From: Acidimangrovimonas sediminis
GTDB taxonomy: Bacteria; Pseudomonadota; Alphaproteobacteria; Rhodobacterales; Rhodobacteraceae
Assembly: GCF_002871005.1 (NCBI RefSeq)
Contig: NZ_PHSN01000027.1
Coordinates: forward strand, 24,104-88,103
Reading direction: 5' to 3'
Length of the DNA: 64,000 nucleotides
Under the pieces are notes generated by a model, which saw nothing but the letters and a program-made list of their open reading frames with translations, was not told the origin of the DNA and did not search any database. A program made the position numbers and the translations under genes. Below are positions 26,956 to 34,591 of this stretch, piece by piece. Numbering within the stretch: the first letter of the stretch is position 1; every line of letters begins with the position of its first letter.

Positions 26956-27840
26956 ATGGCCATCACCTTCCGCCAGCTTCGCTATTTCCTTGCCCTCGCG
27001 GAGGAGCTGCATTTCGGCCGTGCCGCCGAGCGGCTGCACATCTCGCAGCCGCCCCTGAGCGCCAGCCTCAAGCAGCTGGAGGGCGAGGTCGGCGTCGCGC
27101 TGATGGAACGCTCGAACCGGATGGTGCGGCTGACCCCCGCGGGCGCGGTCTTTGCCGAACACGCGCGCCGCATCCTCGGCCAGCTCGGCCGGGCCGAGGC
27201 AAGCGCGGTGCAGGCCGCCCGCGGCGGCGGCGGGCGGGTCGTGGTGGCCTTCGTGCCGTCGATGCTGTTTCGTCGCCTGCCGCCCCTCCTTCAGTCCTTC
27301 GCCGAGGCGCATCCGGGCGTCGACCTCGTGCTGCACGAGATGAACACCACCCGGCAGATCGAGGCGATCGGCCGGATGCAGGCCGATGTGGGCTTCATCC
27401 ACGGCGTGCCGCTGCCCGAGGGCATCGCTCACCACCCGCTGGAGACGGAGCGCCTGGTCTGCTGCCTGCCGCAGGGCCACCGGCTGGCCGGCCGCAGCCG
27501 GGTACGGCTGAGCGAGCTGGCGGGAGAACGCCTGCTGGTCTTCTCGCGCGAGTTCGCCGCGCATTACCACGACCGGATCGCGGGGCTCCTGCAATCCGCG
27601 GGGCTGACGCCGGACCCGGATTTCCGGATCCAGCACTGGTTCACGGTGGTCGCGTTGGTGGGGCAGGGGATGGGCGTGTCGCTGGTGCCCCGCTCGCTGG
27701 CCGGCGCCGCCTTCGCCAACGTCGCCTATGTCGAGATCGAGGAGGAGGCGGCGGAACACGAGGTCGCCCTGATCTGGCGCGAGGAGGGCCAGAGCGCCGC
27801 CGCCCGCGCCTTCGTCCGCTTCGTGATCGCCGGCGGGTAG
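26956..27840 (+). CDS. LysR family transcriptional regulator, divergent from acyl-CoA genes
   Basis: The 294-residue regulator starts MAITFRQLRYFLALAEELHFGRAAERLHISQPPLSASLKQLE, a standard LysR HTH (residues 1-60), followed by a type 2 periplasmic-binding effector domain (RVVVAFVPSMLFRRLPPLLQSF onward). The start is the ATG after GGCCC, six codons inside the open frame. It probably regulates the divergent CoA-transferase/dehydrogenase operon in response to a pathway intermediate; that follows from position only. Confidence 0.9.
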   Translation: MAITFRQLRYFLALAEELHFGRAAERLHISQPPLSASLKQLEGEVGVALMERSNRMVRLTPAGAVFAEHARRILGQLGRAEASAVQAARGGGGRVVVAFVPSMLFRRLPPLLQSFAEAHPGVDLVLHEMNTTRQIEAIGRMQADVGFIHGVPLPEGIAHHPLETERLVCCLPQGHRLAGRSRVRLSELAGERLLVFSREFAAHYHDRIAGLLQSAGLTPDPDFRIQHWFTVVALVGQGMGVSLVPRSLAGAAFANVAYVEIEEEAAEHEVALIWREEGQSAAARAFVRFVIAGG

Positions 27841-27860
27841 GGGGCGGCGCGGCCCCTGTC

Positions 27861-27920
27861 GGTATGGCGGTCGGTCTGGCCGTCCGTCTGGCCGCCGGTC
27901 TGCCCACAGGTCTGCCCGGT
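27861..27920. repeat. 12-bp minisatellite, five units, upstream of imuA
   Basis: Five head-to-tail 12-bp units related to GGTCTGGCCGTC: positions 27861, 27873, 27885, 27897 and 27909, with one to four mismatches between units. The array occupies the 209-bp gap between the LysR stop and the imuA start. The frame is open across it but would add only Val/Leu/Pro-rich sequence to ImuA, so I treat it as non-coding. Confidence 0.75.
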
Positions 27921-28049
27921 GTCGTGCCCGTTCTCGGCTCCGTCCCCGCCGCCCCGGGCGCGCTCCGCCGCGGCCTTCGCCGCCTTGTCGCCCCTGCCCC
28001 GCTGGGCACCCCATTTGATTCCCCGTCCGCCCGCGCTACCCTGCGGCGC

Positions 28050-28658
28050 ATGACCGGCCCTCTGAGCGATCTTTTCCCCCTGCGCCGTGCGCGCGTGCAC
28101 GAGGCCTTCGGCCCCGCCGCGCCGGTCTTTGCCGCCATTGCCGGCGACGGCGTGCAGGGGCCGCTTCTGTGGATCCGCGAATCGTGGCGGATCGAGCGGC
28201 TGAACCCGCAGGGCCTTGCCGCCTATCTCGACCCCGCGCGCCTGCTGATCGCGGCGACTCGCGACCAGACCGACGCCCTCGCCGTCGCCGAGGAAGCGCT
28301 GCGCGACGGGGTGATCGCCCTCGTGGTGCTGGAAACCTCGCGCCCGCTCGACCTGCGCGAGGGGCGGCGGCTGCAACTGGCGGCCCGGGCGGGGCAGGCG
28401 ACGGGCCTGTGCCTGATCCCCGAGGGTCCGGCCAGCCACCGCGGCCCCGGCGGGTCGAGCATGGGCTCGAACGCTGCCGAGACCCGCTGGCGCTGCACCC
28501 CGGTGCTGGCTGCCGCCTCCGATCATGGCGCACCGGAGGACTCGACTCGCATGCGCTGGGAAATTACAAAGAACAAATCAGGAACAATTGGAGCCTGGGA
28601 TGTTCGATGGGGGGCACAGACGCATCGTCTCGATGTGGTTTCCGCGCCTGGCCACTGA
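28050..28658 (+). CDS. imuA: ImuA, RecA-like partner of the SOS mutasome
   Basis: The 202-residue protein matches alphaproteobacterial ImuA: LSDLFPLRRARVHEAFGPAAPVFAAIAG near the start, a degenerate RecA-like core (GPLLWIRESWRIERLNPQGLAAYLDPARLLIAATR), and the closing MRWEITKNKSGTIGAWDVRW with residual strand. ImuA works with ImuB and DnaE2 in translesion synthesis. The start was set at MTGPLSDLFPL because the 62 upstream in-frame residues come from a 12-bp minisatellite. The 3' end overlaps imuB by 59 bp and contains a LexA-type site in unusually AT-rich codons. Confidence 0.88.
   Translation: MTGPLSDLFPLRRARVHEAFGPAAPVFAAIAGDGVQGPLLWIRESWRIERLNPQGLAAYLDPARLLIAATRDQTDALAVAEEALRDGVIALVVLETSRPLDLREGRRLQLAARAGQATGLCLIPEGPASHRGPGGSSMGSNAAETRWRCTPVLAAASDHGAPEDSTRMRWEITKNKSGTIGAWDVRWGAQTHRLDVVSAPGH
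28571..28585 (+). promoter_or_regulatory. LexA (SOS) box GAAC-N7-GAAC inside imuA, before imuB
   Basis: GAACAAATCAGGAAC is a direct repeat of GAAC with a 7-bp spacer, the published alphaproteobacterial LexA operator shape. It ends 14 bp before the imuB ATG and lies within the imuA codons for KNKSGT. Eight of the ten codons from 28563 to 28592 end in A or T (ATT, ACA, AAA, TCA, GGA, ACA, ATT, GGA) in a gene whose other codons nearly all end in G or C, which suggests selection on the DNA itself. Confidence 0.65.
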
Positions 28659-30177
28659 CCGCGCGCTGCGCCTGCGTCCGCTGGACGGGGGCGGTGGTAC
28701 CGTGGGCGCGGGGCAGGGGTCTGGGCCGTTGAAGGGCGCGGGGCAGGGGCCGTTGCAGGGGCAGACCCCACCTTTCGTGCTGACCCAGCGCCAGGCCAAT
28801 ACCGAGCGGATCCACTGCCTGAACGCCGCGGCCGAGGCGGCCGGGCTCTACCGTGGCATGACCTCGACCGACGCGCGCGCCTTCTGCCCGGGGCTGGTCA
28901 GCCGCCCGGCCGATCCGCGTGGCGACGCGCGACATCTGGCGGTGCTGGCGCGATGGGCCACGCGGTATTGCCCATGGGTCGGACTCGAGGGCGAGGACGG
29001 GCTGGTCATGGACATCACCGGTGCGGCGCACCTGGCGGGGGGCGAGGCCGCGCTGCTGGACGATCTCGGCGCGCGGATGGCACGGGCCGGGCTGACGGTG
29101 CGGCTGGGCCTGGCCGACACCCGGGGTGCGGCCTGGGCGCTGGCGCATTTCGCCGAGGGGATCGCGCCGCCGGGCGGGCAGGGCGCGGCGCTGGCCCCGC
29201 TGCCGGTGGCCGCGCTCCGGCTCGATCCCGAGGCGGTGACCGGGCTCGAACGTCTCGGCCTGCGCCGGGTGGCGGATCTGGAGGCGACGCCCCGCGCCCC
29301 CATCGCGCGGCGCTTCGGTCCCGGGGTGCTGGCCCGGCTCGACCAAGCGCTGGGACGGCAGCCCGAATCGGTGGCCCCGCTGCCCGAGCCGCCGCGCCAG
29401 GCCGTGCGGCTGACCCTGCCCGAGCCGATCGGAAGGGTCGAGGATGTGATGGCCGGCACCGGGCGCCTGCTCGAGGCGCTCTGCACCCGCCTGCTGGCGC
29501 GCGAGGTCGGCGCGCGCCGGCTGTGCCTGACGCTGCGCCGGGTCGACCGGGGCCACGCGCAGGTCGAGTTGCGCCTTGCCGCCGCGCTGCGCGATCCGGC
29601 CCGCATCCTGCCGCTTTTCCAGCGCGGGGTGGAGGAGGTCGACGCGGGCTTCGGCCTCGACCAGCTCCGCCTCGAGGCGGTGGAGGTGGAGCCGCTGCCC
29701 GCCCGCCAGCTGACGGTGCGTGCCGGCGACCCGCGTGAGGCCGCCCGGAGCTCGGCCCGTCTCGACGACCTGATCACCCGCATCGGCACCCGCATCGGGA
29801 TCGAAAACATCCACCGGTTCCTGCCCGCCGACAGCCACATCCCGGAACGCGCCTTCCTCACGGTGCCCGCCGCCTGGTCGCGCCCTGGCGGGGGCTGGGC
29901 TCCGCCCCGCCCCCGCCCCGTCCTGATGTTCCCGCCCGAGCCGATCCTGGCCGAGGGCCCCCGCCCGCCCGGCCGCTTCCGCTGGCGCCGGCTGACGCTC
30001 ACCACCGCGCGGGCGACGGGACCGGAACGCCTCACGCCGGAATGGTGGATGCAGGACGAGGCCTGGCACCGGGGCCTGCGTGACTATTGGCGGGTCGAGA
30101 CCCGCGAAGGCCGCCGCCTGTGGCTGTTCCACACGCCCGAGGCCCCGGCCTGGTTCGTCCAGGGGGATTTCGGATGA
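28600..30177 (+). CDS. imuB: ImuB, Y-family polymerase-like SOS mutasome subunit
   Basis: This 525-residue protein is the Y-family-like hub that links ImuA and DnaE2 to the beta clamp. It starts HRRIVSMWFPRLATDRALRLRP where a true Y-family polymerase would have a D-x-D metal site, so it is catalytically inactive, as in other ImuB proteins. RIHCLNAAAEAAGLYRGMTSTDARAFCPGL and LGLRRVADLEATPRAPIARRFGPGVLARLDQALGR (HhH/thumb region) follow. Start: ATG at 28600 after GGAG. No gene overlap with dnaE2: a 307-bp gap follows, unlike the tight spacing usual in this cassette. Confidence 0.92.
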   Translation: MFDGGHRRIVSMWFPRLATDRALRLRPLDGGGGTVGAGQGSGPLKGAGQGPLQGQTPPFVLTQRQANTERIHCLNAAAEAAGLYRGMTSTDARAFCPGLVSRPADPRGDARHLAVLARWATRYCPWVGLEGEDGLVMDITGAAHLAGGEAALLDDLGARMARAGLTVRLGLADTRGAAWALAHFAEGIAPPGGQGAALAPLPVAALRLDPEAVTGLERLGLRRVADLEATPRAPIARRFGPGVLARLDQALGRQPESVAPLPEPPRQAVRLTLPEPIGRVEDVMAGTGRLLEALCTRLLAREVGARRLCLTLRRVDRGHAQVELRLAAALRDPARILPLFQRGVEEVDAGFGLDQLRLEAVEVEPLPARQLTVRAGDPREAARSSARLDDLITRIGTRIGIENIHRFLPADSHIPERAFLTVPAAWSRPGGGWAPPRPRPVLMFPPEPILAEGPRPPGRFRWRRLTLTTARATGPERLTPEWWMQDEAWHRGLRDYWRVETREGRRLWLFHTPEAPAWFVQGDFG

Positions 30178-30484
30178 CTGCACCCCGGCTCTCTCCCGGC
30201 GGCCCCTTGCCCTTGCCCCGCGCCCCGGGGCATGCGGCGCGTCCCGCTCCACACCCCGCCACCGCCCGGTCCCCCGCGCAGCTGCCGGGCGGCCCCCATC
30301 TTCCTTTTGTGCCCTGCCTTCCTTGCGCCCTCCACCCCGTGTCCGAAGCCACCGGCACCGCCCGCCACCCCGCCTCCCGCCGTCCGGTACCGGTCGCCCG
30401 GCCCGGCTCGTCCCGTCTCCTACCCGGCGCCGCGGTCCGGCCCTCACGCCCCCCGCCGGTCTCCCCCAGTGTTCCCGGCCCCGC
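30178..30484. other. Extended imuB-dnaE2 spacer, low-complexity
   Basis: The 307-bp gap is extremely C-rich on the plus strand (CCCCGCCACCGCCC-type strings), with no convincing gene. The dnaE2 frame is open across it but would encode an Arg/Pro-rich string without conservation. It looks like expanded low-complexity DNA rather than a regulatory region; no LexA-type GAAC/GTTC pair was found here. Confidence 0.6.
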
Positions 30485-33400
30485 ATGTCCACGCCTTCTC
30501 TTCTTCTGAGCGAAAATATCCCGGGGGAGGCCCGGTCGGCGCGCAGCGGCGGGCGGGACGGGGGCAGCGCCCCCTATGCCGAGCTCTGCACAACTTCCAA
30601 CTTCACCTTCCTCACCGGCGCCTCCCACCCCGAGGAGCTGATCGCCCGCGCGGCCGAACTGGGGCTGAGCGCCCTCGCCATCACCGACCGCAACTCACTG
30701 GCGGGGGTGGTGCGCGCGCATTCCGCGCTGCGTGAATTGCACCGGGCGTTGAAGGAACAGTCGGTGAAGGAAAAGTCGGGGGAGCAAGAGGCGGGCAAGC
30801 AGGAGGCGGGCAAGCAGGAGGTGGCGGAACGACCCGACACCAGGGCGGGGGAGCACGAAGGCCCGGGAGAGGGGACCGGGGAAAAGGCGGGGGAGGCGGC
30901 ACGGCAGGAGGCCGGCAGGCTCCGCATCCGGTCGCAGCACCGCATCGACGGCTGTTCGCGGCAGGAGGTGGGCGATCCGCAGGACGTGGCCCGCCCCGAT
31001 CCGCCGCCCGACGCCGGGCTGCCGCGGCTGATCGTCGGTGCGCGGCTGGTGCTCGCCGACGATCCGGTGGACTGGCTGGCGCTACCCACTGACCGCGCCG
31101 CCTATCACCGGCTCTCAAGGCTTCTCAGCCAGGGCAAGCAGCGGGCTGCCAAGGGACAGTGCCACTTGACCCGCGCTGACCTGCTGAAGGGCTGCGCGGG
31201 CATGATCCTGATCGCCCTGCCGCCCGCCCGGCGACCAACCCGGCCACCCCGCCCCCAGTCACCCGGCCCCCACTCATCCGGGCCCCAGTCACCCGGCCCC
31301 CAGCCCGCCGCCGGACCCGGGAAAACGGCAGGAAAGACGGCTGGAAAGACGGCAGGCGGGGCAGCGGGTGGCCCCCCGCCGGGCACAGCGCGCCGCTTCG
31401 CGGAAGACGGACCGCCAGGCGGGCCGGATGACGGGCCCCGCCGCCCCTCGCCGCCGTCCCCGGGCGCCGCCCCCCGCGCGGCGCTTGGCCCAATGTCGCG
31501 GCTGGCGGCGGCGGCGGGTGTGCCCGAGGCCGTGCGTGCCTCGATCCGGGCGCTGGGGCGGCGCTACCCCGGCCATGTCTTTCTCGGTGCCGCGCCGCGC
31601 TATGATGGCTCGGATCAGGCCTGGTTCGACACCTGCGCCGCGCTGGCGCTGGAACTGAACGCCCCGATGGTCGCGGTGGGCGATGTGCTGATGCACCGCG
31701 CCCACCGCCGCCGCCTCGCCGACGTGCTGACCTGTCTGCGCGAGGGCTGCACGATCGACACGATCGGCACCCGTGCCCTGCCCAATGCCGAGCGCCGGCT
31801 GAAACCCCCGCACGAGATGGCGCATCTCTTCCGCCACCATCCCGCCGCGATCCGCCGTTCCGCGGAAATCGCCGCACGCTGCGCCTTCTCGCTGGACGAG
31901 CTCAGTTACGAATACCCCGACGAGGTCGCCGCGGGAGAGACGGCCCAGGCCCGCCTCGAACGCCTCACCCGCGAAGGCCTTGCCCGGCGCTGCCCGAAGG
32001 GCATCCCCGAGCGCTACGAGGCCATGGCGTCGAAGGAACTCTCGCTGATCGGCGAGCTGGGCTTCGCCGCCTATTTCCTGACCGTGCACGACATCGTGGG
32101 TTTTGCCCGCGCGCGCGGGATCCTCTGCCAGGGCCGGGGCTCCGCGGCGAACTCGATCCTGTGCTGGGCCCTGGGCATCACCGATGTCTCGCCCGAGCAG
32201 ATCTCCATGGTCTTCGAACGCTTCGTCTCGCGCCACCGCGGCGAGCCGCCCGACATCGACGTCGATTTCGAGCATGAGCGCCGGGAGGAGGTGATCCAGC
32301 ACATCTACGATGCCTACGGCCGCCACCGCGCGGGACTCTGCGCCACGGTGATCCACTTCCGCACCCGCGCCGCGATCCGCGAGGTGGGCAAGGTCATGGG
32401 CCTGTCCGAGGATGTCACGGCCAGCCTCTCGGGCCAGATCTGGGGCATCTCGGGCAAGGGCGCCGATCCCGACCGCGTGCGCGAGCTGGGCCTCGACCCG
32501 GGCGACCGGCGGCTGGCCCAGACCCTCCAGCTGATCGCCGAGATCATCGGCTTCCCACGGCACCTGAGCCAGCATGTCGGCGGCTTCGTCATCACCCGCG
32601 GGCGGCTGGATGAGCTTTGCCCAATCGAGAACGCGGCGATGGAGGGGCGCACGATCATCGAGTGGGACAAGGACGATATCGACGCGCTGGGGATCCTCAA
32701 GGTCGACGTGCTGTCGCTGGGCATGCTCACCTGCATCCGCAAGGCCTTCGGCCTGCTCGACGATCACGAGGAGATTCGCCACAGGCTCGATACCGTCCCG
32801 CAGGAGGACGGCGCGACCTATGCCATGTTGCAGCGGGCCGACGCGGTGGGGGTGTTCCAGGTCGAAAGCCGGGCGCAGATGAATTTTCTGCCGCGGATGA
32901 AGCCCGAGACCTTCTACGATCTGGTGATCGAGGTGGCGATCGTCCGCCCCGGCCCGATCCAGGGCGGCATGGTGCAGCCCTACATCCGCCGCCGTCAGGG
33001 GTTGGAAAAGGACGAACCCTTCGGCCCGGCACTGGAGGAGGTGACGCGCAAGACCCTCGGGGTGCCCCTGTTCCAGGAACAGGCGATGCAGATCGCTGTG
33101 GTCGGCGCGGGCTATTCGCCGGAAGAAGCCGACCGCCTGCGCCGCTCGCTTGCCTCGTTCCGTCGCATGGGGACGATCGGCGAGCACCGCGAGCGGTTCG
33201 TGGCGGGCATGATGGGCAACGGCTACACCCGCGAGGTGGCCGAGAGCTGTTTCTCGCAGATCGAGGGGTTCGCCGATTACGGCTTTCCCGAAAGCCACGC
33301 GGCGGCCTTCGCGATGCTGACCTACGTGTCCTCGTGGCTGAAGTGCCACCACCCGGCGATCTTCGCCTGCGCGCTGCTGAACTCCCAGCCGATGGGCTTT

Positions 33401-34366
33401 TATGCGCCGGCCCAGATCGTGCGCGACCTGCGCGACCACGGGCACGAGGTTCGCCCGGTCTGCGTCAACCGCAGCGCCTGGGACAACACGCTGGAACGCC
33501 GCGCCGACGGGCGGCTGGCGCTGCGGCTGGGGTTCCGCCAGGTCAAGGGGCTGAGGGAGGAGGACGCGGTCTGGATCGTCGCGGCCCGGGGCAACGGCTA
33601 CCCCGATCCCGAAAGCCTGTGGCTGCGTGCCGGCACCCCGCCCCATGTTCTGGAACGGCTGGCCGAGGCCGACGCCTTCGCGGGCCAGGGCATGGCCCGG
33701 CGCGACGCGCTCTGGGCGGTGCGCGCGATCCGGGCGCCGGCGCCGCTGCCGCTGTTTGCCGACCCGCTCGACGGCGAGGGCGGGAAGGAGCCCGGCGTCG
33801 CGCTGCCCGCGATGCACCTGGGCGAGGAGGTGGTCGAGGATTACGTCGCGATGCGCCTGAGCCTGCGCGCCCACCCGATGGAGATCCTGCGCCCCACGCT
33901 GCCCGCCCCCGGGGGGGAGGCTCTCGTGTCGCACGAACGCCTCGCCACGCCCGAAGACGGCACCCCGCCGCTGGCGGGGCGGGTGACGGTGGCGGGCCTC
34001 GTCATCACCCGGCAGCGGCCGGGGACCTCCTCGGGGGTGATCTTCCTCACGCTCGAGGACGAGACGGGGGTGTCCAACATCGTGGTCTGGCCGAGGGTCT
34101 ACGATCGCTTCCGCCGCGCGGTGATGGGCGGCCGCCTCCTGCGCGTCACCGGCAAGCTGGAGCGCGAGGGCCTTGTCGTCCACCTCATCGCCGAACGGAT
34201 CGAGGACATCTCGGCCCGCCTGGCCGACCTCGGCCACCCGCTCGACAACGTCGTGGGGATCACCCGGCCCGAGGCCGACGATGCCCCCCGCCCGCGGATC
34301 CGCCCGGCGGTGCGCCATCCGCGCGAGCAGTCAAAGCGCCTGTTTCCCAGCCGGGATTTTCACTGA
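30485..34366 (+). CDS. dnaE2: Error-prone DNA polymerase DnaE2 with low-complexity insertions
   Basis: The 1293-residue C-family polymerase replicates past lesions under SOS. Conserved parts: PHP-type start YAELCTTSNFTFLTGASHPEEL (about 32-53), catalytic PPDIDVDFEHERREEV, CQGRGSAANSILCWALGITDVSPE, KVDVLSLGMLTC, and a C-terminal OB domain (AGLVITRQRPGTSSGVIFLTLED). It is about 200 residues longer than normal. The excess is two in-frame low-complexity insertions, about residues 90-177 (E, K, Q, G-rich) and 248-336 (P, G, K-rich), plus about 25 N-terminal residues. The only start available, ATG at 30485, lies next to a copy of the dispersed GATATTT repeat arm. Confidence 0.9.
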   Translation: MSTPSLLLSENIPGEARSARSGGRDGGSAPYAELCTTSNFTFLTGASHPEELIARAAELGLSALAITDRNSLAGVVRAHSALRELHRALKEQSVKEKSGEQEAGKQEAGKQEVAERPDTRAGEHEGPGEGTGEKAGEAARQEAGRLRIRSQHRIDGCSRQEVGDPQDVARPDPPPDAGLPRLIVGARLVLADDPVDWLALPTDRAAYHRLSRLLSQGKQRAAKGQCHLTRADLLKGCAGMILIALPPARRPTRPPRPQSPGPHSSGPQSPGPQPAAGPGKTAGKTAGKTAGGAAGGPPPGTARRFAEDGPPGGPDDGPRRPSPPSPGAAPRAALGPMSRLAAAAGVPEAVRASIRALGRRYPGHVFLGAAPRYDGSDQAWFDTCAALALELNAPMVAVGDVLMHRAHRRRLADVLTCLREGCTIDTIGTRALPNAERRLKPPHEMAHLFRHHPAAIRRSAEIAARCAFSLDELSYEYPDEVAAGETAQARLERLTREGLARRCPKGIPERYEAMASKELSLIGELGFAAYFLTVHDIVGFARARGILCQGRGSAANSILCWALGITDVSPEQISMVFERFVSRHRGEPPDIDVDFEHERREEVIQHIYDAYGRHRAGLCATVIHFRTRAAIREVGKVMGLSEDVTASLSGQIWGISGKGADPDRVRELGLDPGDRRLAQTLQLIAEIIGFPRHLSQHVGGFVITRGRLDELCPIENAAMEGRTIIEWDKDDIDALGILKVDVLSLGMLTCIRKAFGLLDDHEEIRHRLDTVPQEDGATYAMLQRADAVGVFQVESRAQMNFLPRMKPETFYDLVIEVAIVRPGPIQGGMVQPYIRRRQGLEKDEPFGPALEEVTRKTLGVPLFQEQAMQIAVVGAGYSPEEADRLRRSLASFRRMGTIGEHRERFVAGMMGNGYTREVAESCFSQIEGFADYGFPESHAAAFAMLTYVSSWLKCHHPAIFACALLNSQPMGFYAPAQIVRDLRDHGHEVRPVCVNRSAWDNTLERRADGRLALRLGFRQVKGLREEDAVWIVAARGNGYPDPESLWLRAGTPPHVLERLAEADAFAGQGMARRDALWAVRAIRAPAPLPLFADPLDGEGGKEPGVALPAMHLGEEVVEDYVAMRLSLRAHPMEILRPTLPAPGGEALVSHERLATPEDGTPPLAGRVTVAGLVITRQRPGTSSGVIFLTLEDETGVSNIVVWPRVYDRFRRAVMGGRLLRVTGKLEREGLVVHLIAERIEDISARLADLGHPLDNVVGITRPEADDAPRPRIRPAVRHPREQSKRLFPSRDFH
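30494..30522. repeat. Single arm of dispersed repeat at the 5' end of dnaE2
   Basis: The stretch reads CTTCTTCTGAGCGAAAATAT followed by CCCGGGGGAGG and matches the arm of the modular repeat at 34.4 and 62.7 kb (CTTCTTTCTGCTCGAAAATA then TCCC). Here it is translated as part of the DnaE2 N-terminus (LLLSENIPG). The matching length with few mismatches makes chance resemblance unlikely. Confidence 0.7.
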
Positions 34367-34400
34367 GAGGGCGGGACCGGCGGGGGCGCTGCCCCCTGCA

Positions 34401-34532
34401 CCCCCCGGGATATTTGGACTCAGAAGAAGGGGGAGAGGGCCTTCTTCTTTCTGCTCGAAAATATCCCACGGGGGTGCGGGGGTGTGAAACCCCCGCGGAT
34501 GCGACGGGTGCGGGGGTGTGAAACCCCCGCGA
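34401..34532. repeat. Modular dispersed repeat, copy 1 (inverted arms plus two 34-bp-spaced hairpins)
   Basis: Left arm CCCGGGATATTTGGACTCAG (34404-34423) then AAGAAG, and right arm CTTCTTTCTGCTCGAAAATA (from 34444) then TCCCACGGGG, form an imperfect inverted repeat. It is followed by two hairpins CGGGGG-TGTGAAA-CCCCCG whose start points are exactly 34 bp apart (34476 and 34510). It fills the gap between dnaE2 and the dehydrogenase gene and could end dnaE2 transcription. The same modules recur at 46.1 and 62.7 kb. Confidence 0.85.
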
Positions 34533-34591
34533 CTTCCCGGCCGTATCGCCCTATGTTCCCCCAGGGAATGCAGCAGCACGGAGGAACGCCC

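Noticed and set aside
31250..31360. CRISPR-like array from short repeats
   Set aside because: Units are 12-16 bp direct repeats inside dnaE2 coding sequence without spacers of constant length.
31289..34318. 1009-residue minus-strand open frame
   Set aside because: Antisense to dnaE2, which has conserved polymerase motifs; the shadow has none.
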